From assembly GCA_958299035.1 (NCBI GenBank), contig CATQJL010000223.1, positions 1,172,359 through 1,236,358 on the forward strand: a DNA stretch of 64,000 nt, given 5' to 3'. The notes under the pieces were generated by a model. It did not search any database. It had not been told where the DNA came from and was given only the letters and a program-made list of their open reading frames with translations. Made by a program: the position numbers and the translations under genes. Positions 11,820-23,786 of this stretch are shown one piece after another (within the stretch, counting starts at the first letter, position 1; each line of letters begins with the position of its first letter). Origin of the DNA: Cylicocyclus nassatus. Taxonomy: Eukaryota; Nematoda; Chromadorea; Rhabditida; Strongylidae.

Positions 11820-13935
11820 TTAAAAATGCGGAGCAGATGCCTCAACATTATGCTCTATTTTCGCAATTTTCCTGTGAAACGACGGAAATAGAACTTGAAA
11901 CATTTCGAAGAAAACTTTCAAGAAAGTACGCGCTAATTTGACGTGATAAAAGATAAGAGCTATTAAAAATAGAACTACCGCAATGATAATTGCTCTAACA
12001 GCATAAATTACCAAAGTATGTTTTTCTATAGACCGTAAAATTATTGATTTTTGCGATTGTAGAATTTGTAAAGCATTGGTTTTAAGAAAATCAGCAGTTT
12101 CCATAACTTCATCCTGTAGTTGCTCAGGAAATGTGTTCAGACTTGGATCGTGAACTTGCGAAGCATCTAAGTTTGACTTTATGGTTGCTGTATTGAATGC
12201 GATTTTTGATGTACTTTATCTCCGTGTTTATTTTGGCTAGGTCCGAATGGAAAATAGGCGGAAAATTGAAAACTGTGCTTTGATTTGCGAAGTTTTGTGG
12301 TAAATTTAAATTTACGTAAGAAACGTGGACATAACCATTAGATGACTCAAAATGATTCGTGCCATCATTGTAAACTCCTAATGGTAAATGACCACAGTCA
12401 GCAAAAGAAGATATGTTTTTGAGATCACGTGTGCCAGGCTGGACGAAAAATAAAGTTTTCCCGACACGTACCGGAGTATCTACGTAGCAATTGCTATCCA
12501 CTTTATGGTCCGGATAGATCTCATCAATTTGGATAGTTTTACATTTAGAAATTATCAAAATATCCCCAGCAGAAATAGCGAAAATGTCGTCTCTGCTGAG
12601 TAGCATCCTAGCAGCACTTGTAGATCGCTTTTAGCAATACTTTTGATAGTCAAAATCTTGAAATTATTCAAAACGCAAATTCGCTCAAACATGATAGAAA
12701 AGTCGCGCTGAATCACCTTGTCAAGCTTGAATTTAAGGTACTGCAGCTTGGTATTTAGTTCAGACTGTTGCGCTGAGAATGCTGGAGGTGAATTCAACGC
12801 AATATGCTCTGCGACTATAGCAGAAATGTTAATTGTCCTGTGCGCGGGTTTTGAGTTATCGCTAGATCGTTTTCCTCGGATCAGCGGTTTTGCTTGGTTG
12901 ATTTGAAGCGGTTTTGATTTCAAAAGTATTGATGGAAATAGTGGCATTGCTAGAAGTCGAAAAAGTGTTGCCATGTGATGCATAAGGACTGCGAATTTTA
13001 TGAGTGTAGATAGTGTCTGCATCGTAAATTGGAAAGCTTCTGGAGAAGTTGAAGTGTTTTTCATTGATTTCTCACACTAGAGTTATGTTACTATCAAAAA
13101 TTGTGCGAGGATTTTCTCCCAAAAGTTCTGGAAGCAATATGAATACGCCATTATCCATTGCAATTGCGTTTTCGGACAAATACCACTTTGTAAGTTGTGA
13201 TTTTTGAGAGAAAACGCTCTTGTATGTGAATGCGGATTGTATTGCTTCAAGAAGAATGTGATTTGGTGTGACATACGCAATACTGTCAATAGCTTTTACA
13301 AATTTACAAGCAATTTTAGCGTCTTTTGACTTTCAAATTACGGTAACATGCGACAGTTGACAGTAGTCATGGCTAAGAGTGCAATTTGCCATGTCGCCAA
13401 ACTGTCCTAGCAATTGGTCACCATCAAAAGTGGCATCGCCTTCTTCTACATAAATATTTGTGGTGACTGTGCACTTTTGACCAAAGAACCAAGGATAAGA
13501 ATAATGAATAGGACGCTGTGAACCGGATACTTTAGGCGAAAATATGTGTAACGGTTCGCCAAGGTACTTTTTAGTTTTTGCAATGTTATGGCAGAGAATT
13601 GGATCGATTGGGAGACATAAACTCCTCATCGCTGTTTAGCGAGAAAGAAATGTGTAGATAAGATGACGCGCAAACTTTCCTAGTTTTATTGAAACAATGA
13701 AATGCACTTAGCGTAGTTAGTTCTGTTTTTTCTACAAAAACAGAAGCCATTGTTAACAAAACGTTAGTTATGGTTGGTTTCGCGCAAGAAATAGTTTCAG
13801 GAAAGGCTGCAGGCCAGCCTGATTTACCAGATGAACACAATTGATAGTCCATTGAGAATGCGGAGGAAGTAGGCAAAATTAGCGCAATTATCGCGACGAG
13901 AAATAGCGAGTTTACAGAATTAGTGAAACATGTGG
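11820..13935 (-). pseudogene. Envelope-like glycoprotein region between gag and protease
   Basis: Read on the minus strand in several shifted frames, this region has the architecture of a class I-type envelope. A hydrophobic signal-peptide-like stretch lies at about 13,925-13,860, then a Cys-containing ectodomain, then a furin-type RGKR site (12867-12878). A long heptad-like polar segment follows, then more Cys-containing sequence with N-glycosylation motifs, and a single strong membrane-spanning segment near 12,030-11,950 with a short basic tail. An envelope would mediate membrane fusion and possible cell-to-cell spread. Frames change near 13,600, 13,310, 13,070, 12,600 and 12,115, so it is broken. 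I cannot assign it to a known glycoprotein family. Its position before pol, rather than after integrase, is unusual. Confidence 0.7.
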
Positions 13936-13947
13936 AAAAATTCGCTG

Positions 13948-15166
13948 CTATAGAATTAACTGCATGTGGATTACCCCAAGAATTTCGGTTGTTATTACGG
14001 TTGCGATTTGGTGAACGAGAGTTATTGCGAAAATTTTGGTTGGAATTAAATTGATTGCGAGAACTGTAGTGTTGCGAAAACGACTAAAATTATCCTGATT
14101 TCTTCTCGAAGACATATTTCTGTTACGCGGAGGAGATCTAGATTGGTAATTAATGCTACTAGATTGCCACTGTTGGTGATTGGGCTCTGGCGCAAACCTT
14201 ACATGCCTAGGGCGACTACGGTTATTATTGTTATTACTGTAGCGTGGTGGAAAACGCGATTGGTTACGGTAATTATAGTTATTATAGCGTGATGGAGAGC
14301 GCGACTGGTTACGGTAATTATAATTGTTGTGTGATGAGCGCGACGGAGAATATTGGCGTGTGTTTATAGTTAGAGCGGTTTTGATTTGGATGGTAAGTCC
14401 TATTGACTTGAGGAAACGGATTCTCAAGCTGGTTGGGAATCCTGTCCATTTTTGAATTCAAAAGAGAAGGGTCAAACCCACTTCGTCGGTTTTAATTAGT
14501 TCCCAAATTCGCTCAGCATCTTTGACTAACTCACTAAAGTTTGGGTTGAGCGGACCCAAAAGTTTTAGCTTTTGTTTGATATTGTAAGACAGACCGTTGT
14601 TAAAAATCATGGTCTTCAAAAATTTGCGCTCAGCTTTGAAAGTGTCGCCTGGATAAGCGTCCGCAATCTCACTTTTTAGCCTACTTGCGAACATAAATGG
14701 CCGTTAAAGCGCATTGATATTTGCTCAATTTCTCACGCGCCATGTTTTGGTACTGGTCGTTGTAAAAATGTTCCGTCAGTTTAGCGGTTGCGGAAAGCCA
14801 ATTTAGTTTGACGGATTTCTCAAAAGTATCAAAAACTGCCTTAGTTGTACCCGTCAGATGCGCTGGTAACAGCTTAGCCATCTTATCCTCGCTCAAATTC
14901 ATTATGTTCCCAATTTCATTGAATACATTGATAAATTGGTCTAGGCCCTTTGCGCCAAGATCACCAGAAAAGGTTGGTAGGCGACTAGAATACGATGCCA
15001 AGGATAGTTTAAATGCAGTGTCTAAGTAATTAATAATTTGCGGATCCATACTAGTATTGGTAGGACTGGAAGAAGAAATAGAGCGAGTCCTGTATCTAGG
15101 AGCAATAGAATGAGTTGCGCTGCTGTTAGACTGCGAATTATTAACCGCTTTTGGATTATTGTTCAT
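13948..15166 (-). pseudogene. gag region of the gypsy element
   Basis: Gag forms the particle and packages the RNA. On the minus strand the first segment (15166-14681) starts with a polar Ser/Thr-rich tail and continues into a capsid-like region (LPTFSG..., followed by a helical FxxWxxLxxLTEHFYNDQ-type stretch). The second (14694-14458) continues the capsid. The third (14427-13948) is an Arg/Ser/Tyr/Asn-rich tract with repeated NYRNQSRSP-type units. No CCHC zinc knuckle is visible, so RNA binding would rest on the basic repeats. Frames shift near 14,690 and 14,440. This start is the first ATG of the frame and leaves a very long leader. Confidence 0.75.
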
Positions 15167-15799
15167 GAATTGTTAGATATTGTTGTGAAATATTGATGTG
15201 TTTTTTTGTTTGGTTTTTTTAAAGATATGAGATACGAGAGGATCATAAATACAAAAAGAAAGTACTAAGAAAAGTAACTAATGAAACAAGAAAAAAGATC
15301 AAGAAGAGAATACCTGGTTGATGCGTATTCCTCGGTTGTTCGTTGACAAATCCTCAGGTCAGCAAAATACCTTCTCTCTATCTTGAAGTCGATAGTAGTG
15401 GTTGATAACTGGCTCCGTGTCCTTGGTTGCTCGTTGAGAAATCCTCAGGTCAGCAGAATACCTTCTCCACTCCTCGTGTCGACGAATGGTATCGTCCGCG
15501 GCCCGTGATGTGCTTATATATGCACAATCACGCGAAGTTGACCTGTAGCTCAGACGTTCGTCGATGGACTACAAGGCTCAAAGGCATTGCCGCAGCATGT
15601 GCCCAGTTCTGGCGGCTAAATGTCACTCTTAGTTGAGTGATTAGCCATCAAGAAAATAAGCGCTGGGAGAGTAGCCTTTAGAGTGACCGCGGGTGATTGG
15701 GTAGCCGTTGGGTATTCCACAGGCAATCATAAAAAACGGCCAGTGAAAGTCCTTTTAGGCAAAAGTTATTCACAGTACTTTTTTACATGTGGAAACTTG

Positions 15800-15925
15800 A
15801 TTTGGTGGGGCTCACAGTGCTTTTTCCACTTGCGAGAGTCAAAAAATACTATCACAGTGCTTTTTCCACTAGTGACAGTTATAAAGGCAGAAGAATTTGG
15901 CTCACAGTGCTTTTTCCACGTATGA
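15800..15925. repeat. Tandem CACAGTGCTTTTTCCAC repeats
   Basis: Three or more copies of (C)TCACAGTGCTTTTTCCAC separated by variable spacers lie in the long 5' leader of the gypsy element, between its 5' LTR and gag. They could be packaging or enhancer elements, or an ordinary minisatellite. Confidence 0.7.
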
Positions 15926-16044
15926 AAACCTATTTACATCTGTACAATGCCGGCTGTGGCGATAGAGTCATTGAGTTTTGTATGTGCGCGTAAAAAAACT
16001 AGGGTCTCCCTGTTGAAAAGAACAGAAAATAAAAAGAAAACATC

Positions 16045-16205
16045 AATGAATCACGGCTCCAAGATATCACGGCTCTAGGAAATCACGGCTCGCGGAATTC
16101 ACAGCTCGCGGATTCTCAATCTAGAGAATTAAACTCGTCTAGAAAGATCGCGTCGGAAAAAATCACGGTTCGTTTTTTCACGGCTCGGGGGATCACGGCT
16201 CGGAA
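16045..16205. repeat. ATCACGGCTC short interspersed repeats
   Basis: The decamer ATCACGGCTC, or one-base variants of it, recurs about eight times at irregular 15-45 bp intervals in the gypsy leader. The irregular spacing argues against simple slippage and could reflect protein-binding sites. No function is shown by sequence. Confidence 0.7.
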
Positions 16206-16410
16206 ATATCAAAAAAATGATTGAATATCAATAAATGGAAAATGTTATTTTAAATGGGGTAATCATATGAATACAAACTCAAACTCATCGCCTGACTCAA
16301 AAATTAAGAAAGAAAATGAGAAAATGAGATAAGAAAGGAAAAATATGAGAAAAATAGCTACGTAGAGACGTATGAGATGAGGGCTGGTGACGGCGGTGGA
16401 ATTAAGCTAA

Positions 16411-16861
16411 CAAGGGAACCGTGTCGAGTCGAAGTGTTCTTTCCAGATGAGACCCATACTGCTTTATAGAGTATTAGGAGTTGATTCCAAATCTGCCTTC
16501 CAAATCTGCCAAGCGCCTCTGGACGCCGAGTTATGACCGTTCTTCGGAACGAAAAATGAATGCAGAATTTAGGTAAAATTGATTGTTACAATCTTGCCAG
16601 CGCTCAGATAAAGCAATGTTAAGTATTAGCATATCAAATAAAATGTATCCATTGCATAAACAGCTCTGATACTTGACACTGGACCATTTGAGCAAATTTG
16701 GACGATTTTGCTTCAGTTTTGCGTTCAATTTTTTGACCTGAAAAACGAGCATAACTCGGCGTCCAGAGGCGCTTGGCAGATTTGGAATCACCGATTAATG
16801 CTCTTCAAAGCAGTATGGGTCTCATCTGGAAAGGCTACTTCGACTCGACACGGTTCCCTTG
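16411..16861. mobile_element. 451-bp MITE with CAAGGG termini and TAA duplication
   Basis: Inverted termini CAAGGGAACCGTGTCGAGTC are flanked by TAA on both sides (16408-16410 and 16862-16864). The arms also share 'gagacccatactgctttA' and 'gccaagcgcctctggacgcc' blocks in inverted order. The 3-bp TWA duplication suggests PIF/Harbinger-type transposition. It sits inside the leader of the gypsy retroelement. Confidence 0.8.
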
Positions 16862-16946
16862 TAAGATCTGCAGAATCTAGCTTTTTAAGATTTTTCCCAT
16901 CAAGAAAAATTGTGTTAGAATGAGTTCAAACAACCCGGGACCTCTA

Positions 16947-17186
16947 CGTCAAGTCTAACGAGTTAGCTATTCTCGGGACTTGATCCCTCTACCCTGTTGT
17001 ATTACATCTTAACAGAACAGTTCTTGACTAGATGATTTTATCATTATATTATATATATCAAAAATGGAGGACATTAATGGGGAGGGGACCACCGAGCACC
17101 CGGGGAGTGCCAGCTCATCTGGAGATTCTGGGCACCGCCCAGTTCGTGGGGACTGTCGGACCATCCAATTAGTCTGCGTCTCGACA
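16947..17186 (-). repeat. 5' LTR (240 bp)
   Basis: This matches the LTR at 6825-7064 almost base for base and is followed by the GATA target duplication at 17187-17190. In element orientation this copy would carry the promoter; an AT-rich TATATATA-containing stretch (about 17,047-17,056) is a candidate core element. Confidence 0.92.
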
Positions 17187-17190
17187 GATA

Positions 17191-19098
17191 ATTCACTAAT
17201 ACTTACGCATAGCTGCTTTATTTTTTTTTTCTTCTAACAATCAGCGACTCTGAAGAAGCTACACAGGAGGTCGTAATTGTTAAGATACAAAATGAGGATA
17301 GTGAAGGACAAACATGGTGTGACGCCTTCCTAGTGCAAATTTGTTATGTAGTTCATAGTATGATGGATGTAAAAAGTGGAAAATCGAAGGTTCACATTGA
17401 AATTATTTGTTTCGAATGAATACTATGCTTACAGGGGTTTACGCAAGGTGCTGTGTTTTTTTTTTGCTTTTTGTTTAGAAACGACTGCAATGTCATCTCG
17501 TTGGTCTTCTGAGAAACTGTAAAAAGATTTGAACTGCTTTTTCTCTGGAACCATGCCTTATTTTTGCAAAGCTAACAAATGTTTTTGGCGTTTATGTTCA
17601 GAATCAATTTTGCACTTCATGAAAATCGCGAGACCCTCAAAATGGTTTTGTTCTGAAAGGACATGTTATTCCTAGCAAAAAAGCTAATCGTCGTATTAGC
17701 CCTTTTTTCTGAAACTTTTCCTTTGAAGCAAAAGCATCACAACAAAGCTTTCGACACAGTGATTCTTATAGACCGTTTAGAATGCTCACTTGCTGACCTT
17801 GGAAAACGCTCAGAGTAACACAGAAAAGCAAACCATTAAAAGCAATTCGAAGATGAAATCAGAAACCTGAAATGCAGACTATACCAGTGGGCTGTAGGAG
17901 ATGATAAAAGCATTACAGAAGAAACAATGGAAAAATGTAGTTCGGTAATGACAATGTGTCTCACCCTGGCTTTTCTCCTATCGATATCGCAATATAATCT
18001 TGGTGGTAGTATGAAGCAGTATTGTAAAGAGGAGATGGTGATTGATTCCGCCGCTCAAAATAGTGTGGTGGCTTTTCGCTGTTTTTTAGAAGGGTAGGAT
18101 CTTAATAAACGGAAACGATACGCTTATGCAAAACATTGTCTTCACAGATCAACCGCGAGACTGTAATGTGACGAGTCATAAGTGCAACCGTACTTGGGAA
18201 GGGGGGAGGGGGGGGGGGGATGGGAGCATAGTGGTAAACAACCCAAAACTGCCACCGACATAGTACATCCATCGACCGCCGATGACGTCAGATGGGCCCC
18301 CTGCGCTTTATTACACAGTATGATGATATGATAACTGACTGCGCATGACAAATGAGTCACTATATGGTCGCATTCTGTAGGCATGTAGAATTTCAAGATG
18401 TTTTGAGAGTGAAGCTTTTGATGATAATACTGATAGGACTAGGATATATGAGCATGCAGTCAACACAATAAACCCTTTATGGCCCAAGATGTGTAAAATG
18501 AAAGCTGGCTCCAATATCAGCGTAGGTGGTCTACGCGTAACAAGTCCAAATCTGGATTATGTATCTAGAGATGTCCTAGACCCTCCCTTCTTTACGATCA
18601 AAAAATCTGCTACATTTCTGTTTACTCGGAAGTCCAACTTCGGACTTCTAACTTTCACACCACCCACGTTGATGGGTGTAGATAGCGTGGCCGCTTCTAC
18701 ATTCTGTAGCGATTTTCTCGCTTCAGGATTCAATCTTACAACGAAACTTGAGCATTGATTGATTAGAGGCCCTGCTCCTTCAACAGCATCTTTTGAGATA
18801 CATTGTCCTGTTGCGACTCTGGAGGTTTTTCCAGTGGTAAAGGCTGGAACGATTTGCTGCGAGCAATGACAAAACAAAAGTCAAAAAGAAGCGGGGAAGT
18901 ACAACATTACTTGGATCCTCGTTTATCATCGAGTTGCACGAACGATTATTGGTAATGCCCCTACTCGTCCCTGTCGCCAACGATTGTTTACCAGTGTTGC
19001 ATGGCGAAAGGAACGCGTGGACTAATGTACTATAGGACTATATCAAAGTACTTCGTGGACGTATCTAATCGTCTTGCGGCGGTTTTCCTCTCTCGCGC
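17191..19098. other. No gene seen; possible LINE scrap near 17,745
   Basis: This is mostly unremarkable AT-rich sequence. Around 17,742-17,800 a plus-strand frame reads KAFDTVILIDRLE, resembling the KAFD motif of a LINE reverse transcriptase, but nothing on either side supports an element. A G-rich run lies at 18,200-18,220. Confidence 0.35.
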
Positions 19099-19102
19099 TT
19101 AA

Positions 19103-19722
19103 AGGCAGTGTCTCACCAAAATTTAGTTGCCGAGATTTTTGCATTTCGCAAGCCTGTCGGACCCTATCTAGCGCTGTATGGGCTTAAAATCGCACACAGT
19201 TCCCAAAAACCCCTTTGAAGGCTCCGCGGAAGCAACGTGGACGAGTTGTACCTTCCAGCTTCAGCCTCAGCCACGGTGGCAGCAACAAGGGGAGGTGGAT
19301 GCCAAGGGAGGGCAAGCGTTAGGCGACAAAACGTGCAAAACGCAATTGACGTAAAGCCCGTAAGTCAAAACTATGTGCAATTTTTTTGATGGCGTCGAAT
19401 AATGTATCGGCCCCGACCCAAACCCTCCTGTTTTTGGCGGAGGAGACGTTTTGCACGGGGAGTTATTTGGGGTCCAAAAAATTGGGTTTGTCGCCTAACG
19501 CCCTACACCAATGCCAAGTGGAGGGTCATGTTCAGACGCGTAAGAGGGGAGACCGAAGAAGTCGTCCGCACGTACCAAACGCTCTCCGCGTACCACTTTG
19601 ACCAAATTTTTCTCAGCGTGGAGGGGGTAAAACTGAGTGGGACTTGTTGCAATGGCCTATTAGGTCTCTATAATAGAATATGTGAAGATTCGCGCGACCT
19701 CAACTTTGGTGAGACACCGCCC
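19103..19722. mobile_element. TTAA-flanked MITE (AGGCAGTGTCTCACC termini)
   Basis: Termini AGGCAGTGTCTCACCAAA and TTTGGTGAGACACCGCCC are inverted. The left flank is TTAA and the right flank is TTAG, one change from TTAA. Internally it carries GTTAGGCGACAAA blocks in both orientations (about 19,318 and 19,490). Such blocks also occur near 43,765 and 45,860, so this is a multi-copy family. Confidence 0.7.
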
Positions 19723-19882
19723 TTAGCATCCACTTATATCCCATGTTGCAGCTTTCCCTATGGGTTGTCGCCAAAGCGCATTGCCCGTCCGGCCCACTTT
19801 ATCCTCTTTTGTTTAGCGGATACAACAGATTCCGTGATCCTCAATCGTTAACGTAGGGTGGGAACTCTGTTTCCTTTATATA

Positions 19883-20556
19883 CAGGGTGTCCCAAAAAAA
19901 TGTATCGAACGTTTGATCGTTAATATCTCTCTTCCCAAAAAGTCTTTTACCTTGCTTCAGGCATCGTTTGTAGAGCTGGCTTCAACTTAGATTTGCATGA
20001 TAGAACGAATCACCCATCTCTCTTCATTACTGTAGGATTACGGCAGAAACTTGAAACATATGGTGCAATGTGGAAAAAGCTGTCGTTTCAAAACTTTTCA
20101 AAAAAAATGTGAAAACTTGTGTATTGCGGTTTTTATGGACGCTGAGTTCAATACTTAACTATTCACAAGATTACGAAGCTTTCTAAACACTGTAACCGCA
20201 CTTTTCAGGAATTTTGAAAAAATGGCCCTACCTTTTACCTGGCATAACTCTTCAATGAAGCATCATAATAAATTGGGAACTTTACAGTTATAATCACCAA
20301 TTCTAATTCGCCTAGTGTAAAAGTTTTCAGGCTGTTTTGTTCCTTTTCTGAGGCAAAATATGGCCTTTCATTGCTTAAAGCCGTCTTTGAAGTTTCTACG
20401 GTAATCCTACAGTAATGAAGAGAGATGGGTGATTCGTTCTATAATGCATAAGTTGAAGCCAGCTCTAAAAATTGGTACCTAAAGCAAGAGAAAAGACTTT
20501 TTTAGAAGAGAGATATTAACGATCAAACGTTCGATACATTTTTTTGGGACACCCTG
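19883..20556. mobile_element. 674-bp MITE with CAGGGTGTCCCAAAAA termini, TA target
   Basis: About 50 bp of terminal inverted repeat begins CAGGGTGTCCCAAAAAAATG and is mirrored at the right end, with TA on both sides. Inner blocks such as 'ctgtaggattacggcag' and 'cattactgtaggatt' also pair. The terminus and TA target are typical of mariner-related MITEs. There is no coding capacity. Confidence 0.88.
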
Positions 20557-20825
20557 TATTTGCGCGAATAGATTTACCATTTTCTTCTCTCCATTAAGTA
20601 CCTCCAATGAGCTATCCATGTGTTCATACTGCTTCATCAAAGTCCACATTTTTTAGCGTACATCAAGCATAAAGAAACTTTAAGTTGAACTCTTTCGCCC
20701 AAGTTTTATTCGATTCGCTAGTCCAAATCTCAAAGATTCTACAATAGCTTGTTGTGGCGTGTTTCTAATTTATTCATTTTTTGAAGTTTGCACATGACTA
20801 GACACAGTAAAAACGCAATTACGGT

Positions 20826-21060
20826 GAATTTCTTATTGAGTACTCTCTGAGAGACCCGATCCGCCCTACCCTGTCAATAATATTTCCGTAGTCAACATGC
20901 ACACTTACCCTCCTGCCGACTACCAGCCTTGTAGGTGGACCTGCAACAAATCGATAAATTCGATATCTATCGACAACGAAAAGTGGCCTACAACCCCTCC
21001 CCCCCCCCCCGAGGTGTATAAGTGCCAAGTTTGGTCCGGCTCGGTTCAGAAATAAAAATT
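20826..21060 (-). repeat. Degraded fragment of the CTAG-ended Helitron family
   Basis: On the minus strand it shows the same ordered motifs as the Helitron at 22,946: 'aaatttttatttctgaacc', 'ggaccaaacttggca', 'aggccacttttcgttgtcgat' and 'atcgatttgt'. Both ends are lost. Confidence 0.6.
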
Positions 21061-21079
21061 TTTATTTGTAACCTACGTA

Positions 21080-21234
21080 CCCTTTGATCTAAAGGGATTG
21101 ACGGCTAAAAGGCGGGCTTCTAAGCCTAATCAAGGCTAGGGAATGATCAGAGAGGACGCTCGCGAGAGAGACGCAGACTGCGTCGCGAGTGCAAGCGGTC
21201 GCCTTCCAGCCGTCAATGCCGTTGAATCAAAGGG
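21080..21234. mobile_element. 155-bp MITE with CCCTTTGAT termini, TA target
   Basis: CCCTTTGATCTAAAGGGATT at the left and AATGCCGTTGAATCAAAGGG at the right form imperfect inverted termini with TA outside each. An inner GACGGCT/AGCCGTC pair extends the repeat. Confidence 0.75.
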
Positions 21235-21987
21235 TATAGGCTGTATCAAGCAGCAGCAATCGCACGAAACAACGAGATGAGGCTCCGCGCGCTCGTAGCA
21301 CGCGTGAGTGATAATTGAGCCCTGTCTGTGACTAGACCAAGGGCGATCGCTTTTTCATGCAGTTTCCTTTCGCTTTTTTTCAATGTGTATTCATGTTTTT
21401 TTGAGTGCTTACATCAACTGTACTCATTTCATGTTGTGTATAGAACCGTTCAGAGAACACTAAGCAAAACACCATATTTGAAGATGTCATCATTCGTTTC
21501 AAGAATAAAAAGTTTGAAAACACTCTGCGTCCTGTAATAAAAAGTCAAAACTTCATCATTATCTCATTCTGCTTGACTCATCATTCCAGACGACAAAAAA
21601 AGAAGACTGAGCATGTGAATGGACGTGTTATAGCGTTTGGACCCTTTTACTTTCGGTACGGATGGTATGAAAGTGGTTTCATGTCGTGTGAATCACTCTC
21701 GGAATTCACGTTGTAAATGATGTTGAAGTATAGCCTGTACCATCCGCCATCGGTCGCGAGAAGCCACGAGATGAAGCTTTGCGCGCAAGTCACAGGCGGA
21801 ATGTAGCACTCGCGCGCTGAAACTGACCTGCATTCGGATTTTATCGACCAACTACATAGATCTTTTTGATATTTCTTCAGGAATTGTGCAATCGCCTCCT
21901 TTCATTAATTTCCGCTTGCGTGCAGATCTGATAAGTTCCCCTTTAGCATAGTACAAAGTAGTATCAATCATGGCTTATAATAACGGG

Positions 21988-22652
<665 letters not shown>

Positions 22653-22945
22653 ACGAAATTGACAGAACGAGTCGTAGAAAGATTTCAAGCCCAATTTTTT
22701 GCACAACATGCACTGCCGCCATCCAGATTCCCCATGCCAAAGCACGAGCAAATCCATTGAGTAGGACCCTCAAAAATCGCACCCCAAACGGATCCACTTA
22801 ACGTCTGGCGCACAATATTGGGTCCGTATTACCACTTGTTGAAAGGAGTGATCATGTTTGGCAAGTGAATGTGCTAGCCATGATCTTTAGCCCAAAAAAG
22901 TGATGGAAGTCTATTGCTCCACGAAAAAGGAGCCAAAACGAATTA

Positions 22946-23675
22946 TCTTATATATAAAGCTGAATGTCTGTTTGTATGTCTGTATGTATGTCTGTATGTA
23001 TGTCTGTCTGTCTGTACGTATGTTCCGAATAGAAAATTCCATTTCTGAACCGATCCGGACCAAACTTGGCACACATACATTTCGGGCCCCGGCGGGTGTC
23101 ATAGGCTACTTTTCGTATCGATCGATATCGATTTTATTGATTTTTTGCAAAATTTGAGCTACGGGGCTGGGAGTTGGCACAGGGGGGTAAGTGAGCATGG
23201 GGATTCCGAATACAATATTAGTTTTCAAAATCGTGCATCACTTTTATCGATTTTATCGATTTTTTTGCAAAGTTTGAGCTATGGGGCTGGGATTTGGCAC
23301 AGGGGGGGGGGGGTAATCGAGCATGCTGATCACCCCCGTGGGGGTGATCAGCATGCTCGATTACACCCCTCTGCCAAATTCCAGCCCCCTAGCTCAAATT
23401 TTGCAAAAAATCGATAGAATCGATAAAAGTAATGACGGTTTCGAAAACTAATATTGTATTCGTAATCAGCATGCTCGATTACCCCCCTGTGCCAAATCCC
23501 AGCCCCCTAGCTCAAATTTTGCAAAAAATCGATAAAATCGACATCGGTCGATAACGAAAAGTGGACTGTGGCACCCGCCGGAGCCCGAAGTGTATGTGTG
23601 CCAGTTTGGTCCGGATCGGTTAAGAAATGGAATTTTCTATTCGGAACATACGACGGAGCCGGGTAAGCCAGCTAG
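22946..23675 (+). mobile_element. Non-autonomous Helitron with internal fold-back
   Basis: It begins TCTTATATATAAAGCTG after a host A (22945) and ends GCCAGCTAG before a host T (23676), the TC...CTRR insertion between A and T typical of Helitrons. A TGTC/TGTA simple repeat follows the 5' end. Unusually, the body is an inverted repeat: the block from 23,030 to 23,200 returns in reverse at 23,480-23,640, meeting at a palindrome near 23,320-23,355. The last stretch, CGGAGCCGGGTAAGCCAGC, is shared with the ends at 37,401 and 51,102. Confidence 0.8.
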
Positions 23676-23786
23676 TTTGCATATATGGTCAATTTACCAG
23701 GCTTTTACCGAAGCATTTGAGAAGATTTTTTCAGAGGACTGTAGCTCGCGATAGGCACAAAGTCTTAACTTAATACTACATGGCGC

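Larger units (their letters stand above)
6825..17186 (-). mobile_element. Ty3/gypsy LTR retroelement with envelope-like region
   Basis: Two 240-bp near-identical repeats (6825-7064 and 16947-17186) have TGT...ACA-type ends, except one mutated base pair at the internal end of the high-coordinate copy. They are flanked by a 4-bp GATA duplication (6821-6824 and 17187-17190). Between them on the minus strand lie gag, an envelope-like region, protease, RT/RNase H and integrase. The RT has the gypsy signature YLDD and the integrase ends in a GPY/F-type module. Frameshifts and stops in several parts make this copy defective. The leader between the 5' LTR and gag is unusually long (about 1.8 kb) and contains a MITE and tandem repeats. 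I could not recognise a convincing tRNA primer site. The strict LTR and target-site match makes the element limits firm. Confidence 0.93.

Noticed and set aside
16924..16946. tRNA primer-binding site just inside the 5' LTR
   Set aside because: The sequence GGTCCCGGGTTGTTTGAAC partly resembles a T-arm complement, but it lacks the expected TGG start, so I do not call it.
6825..17186. BEL/Pao classification, since nematode BEL elements can carry envelopes
   Set aside because: RT and integrase motifs (YLDD, YFRRFI, GPY/F end) and gene order after protease fit Ty3/gypsy.
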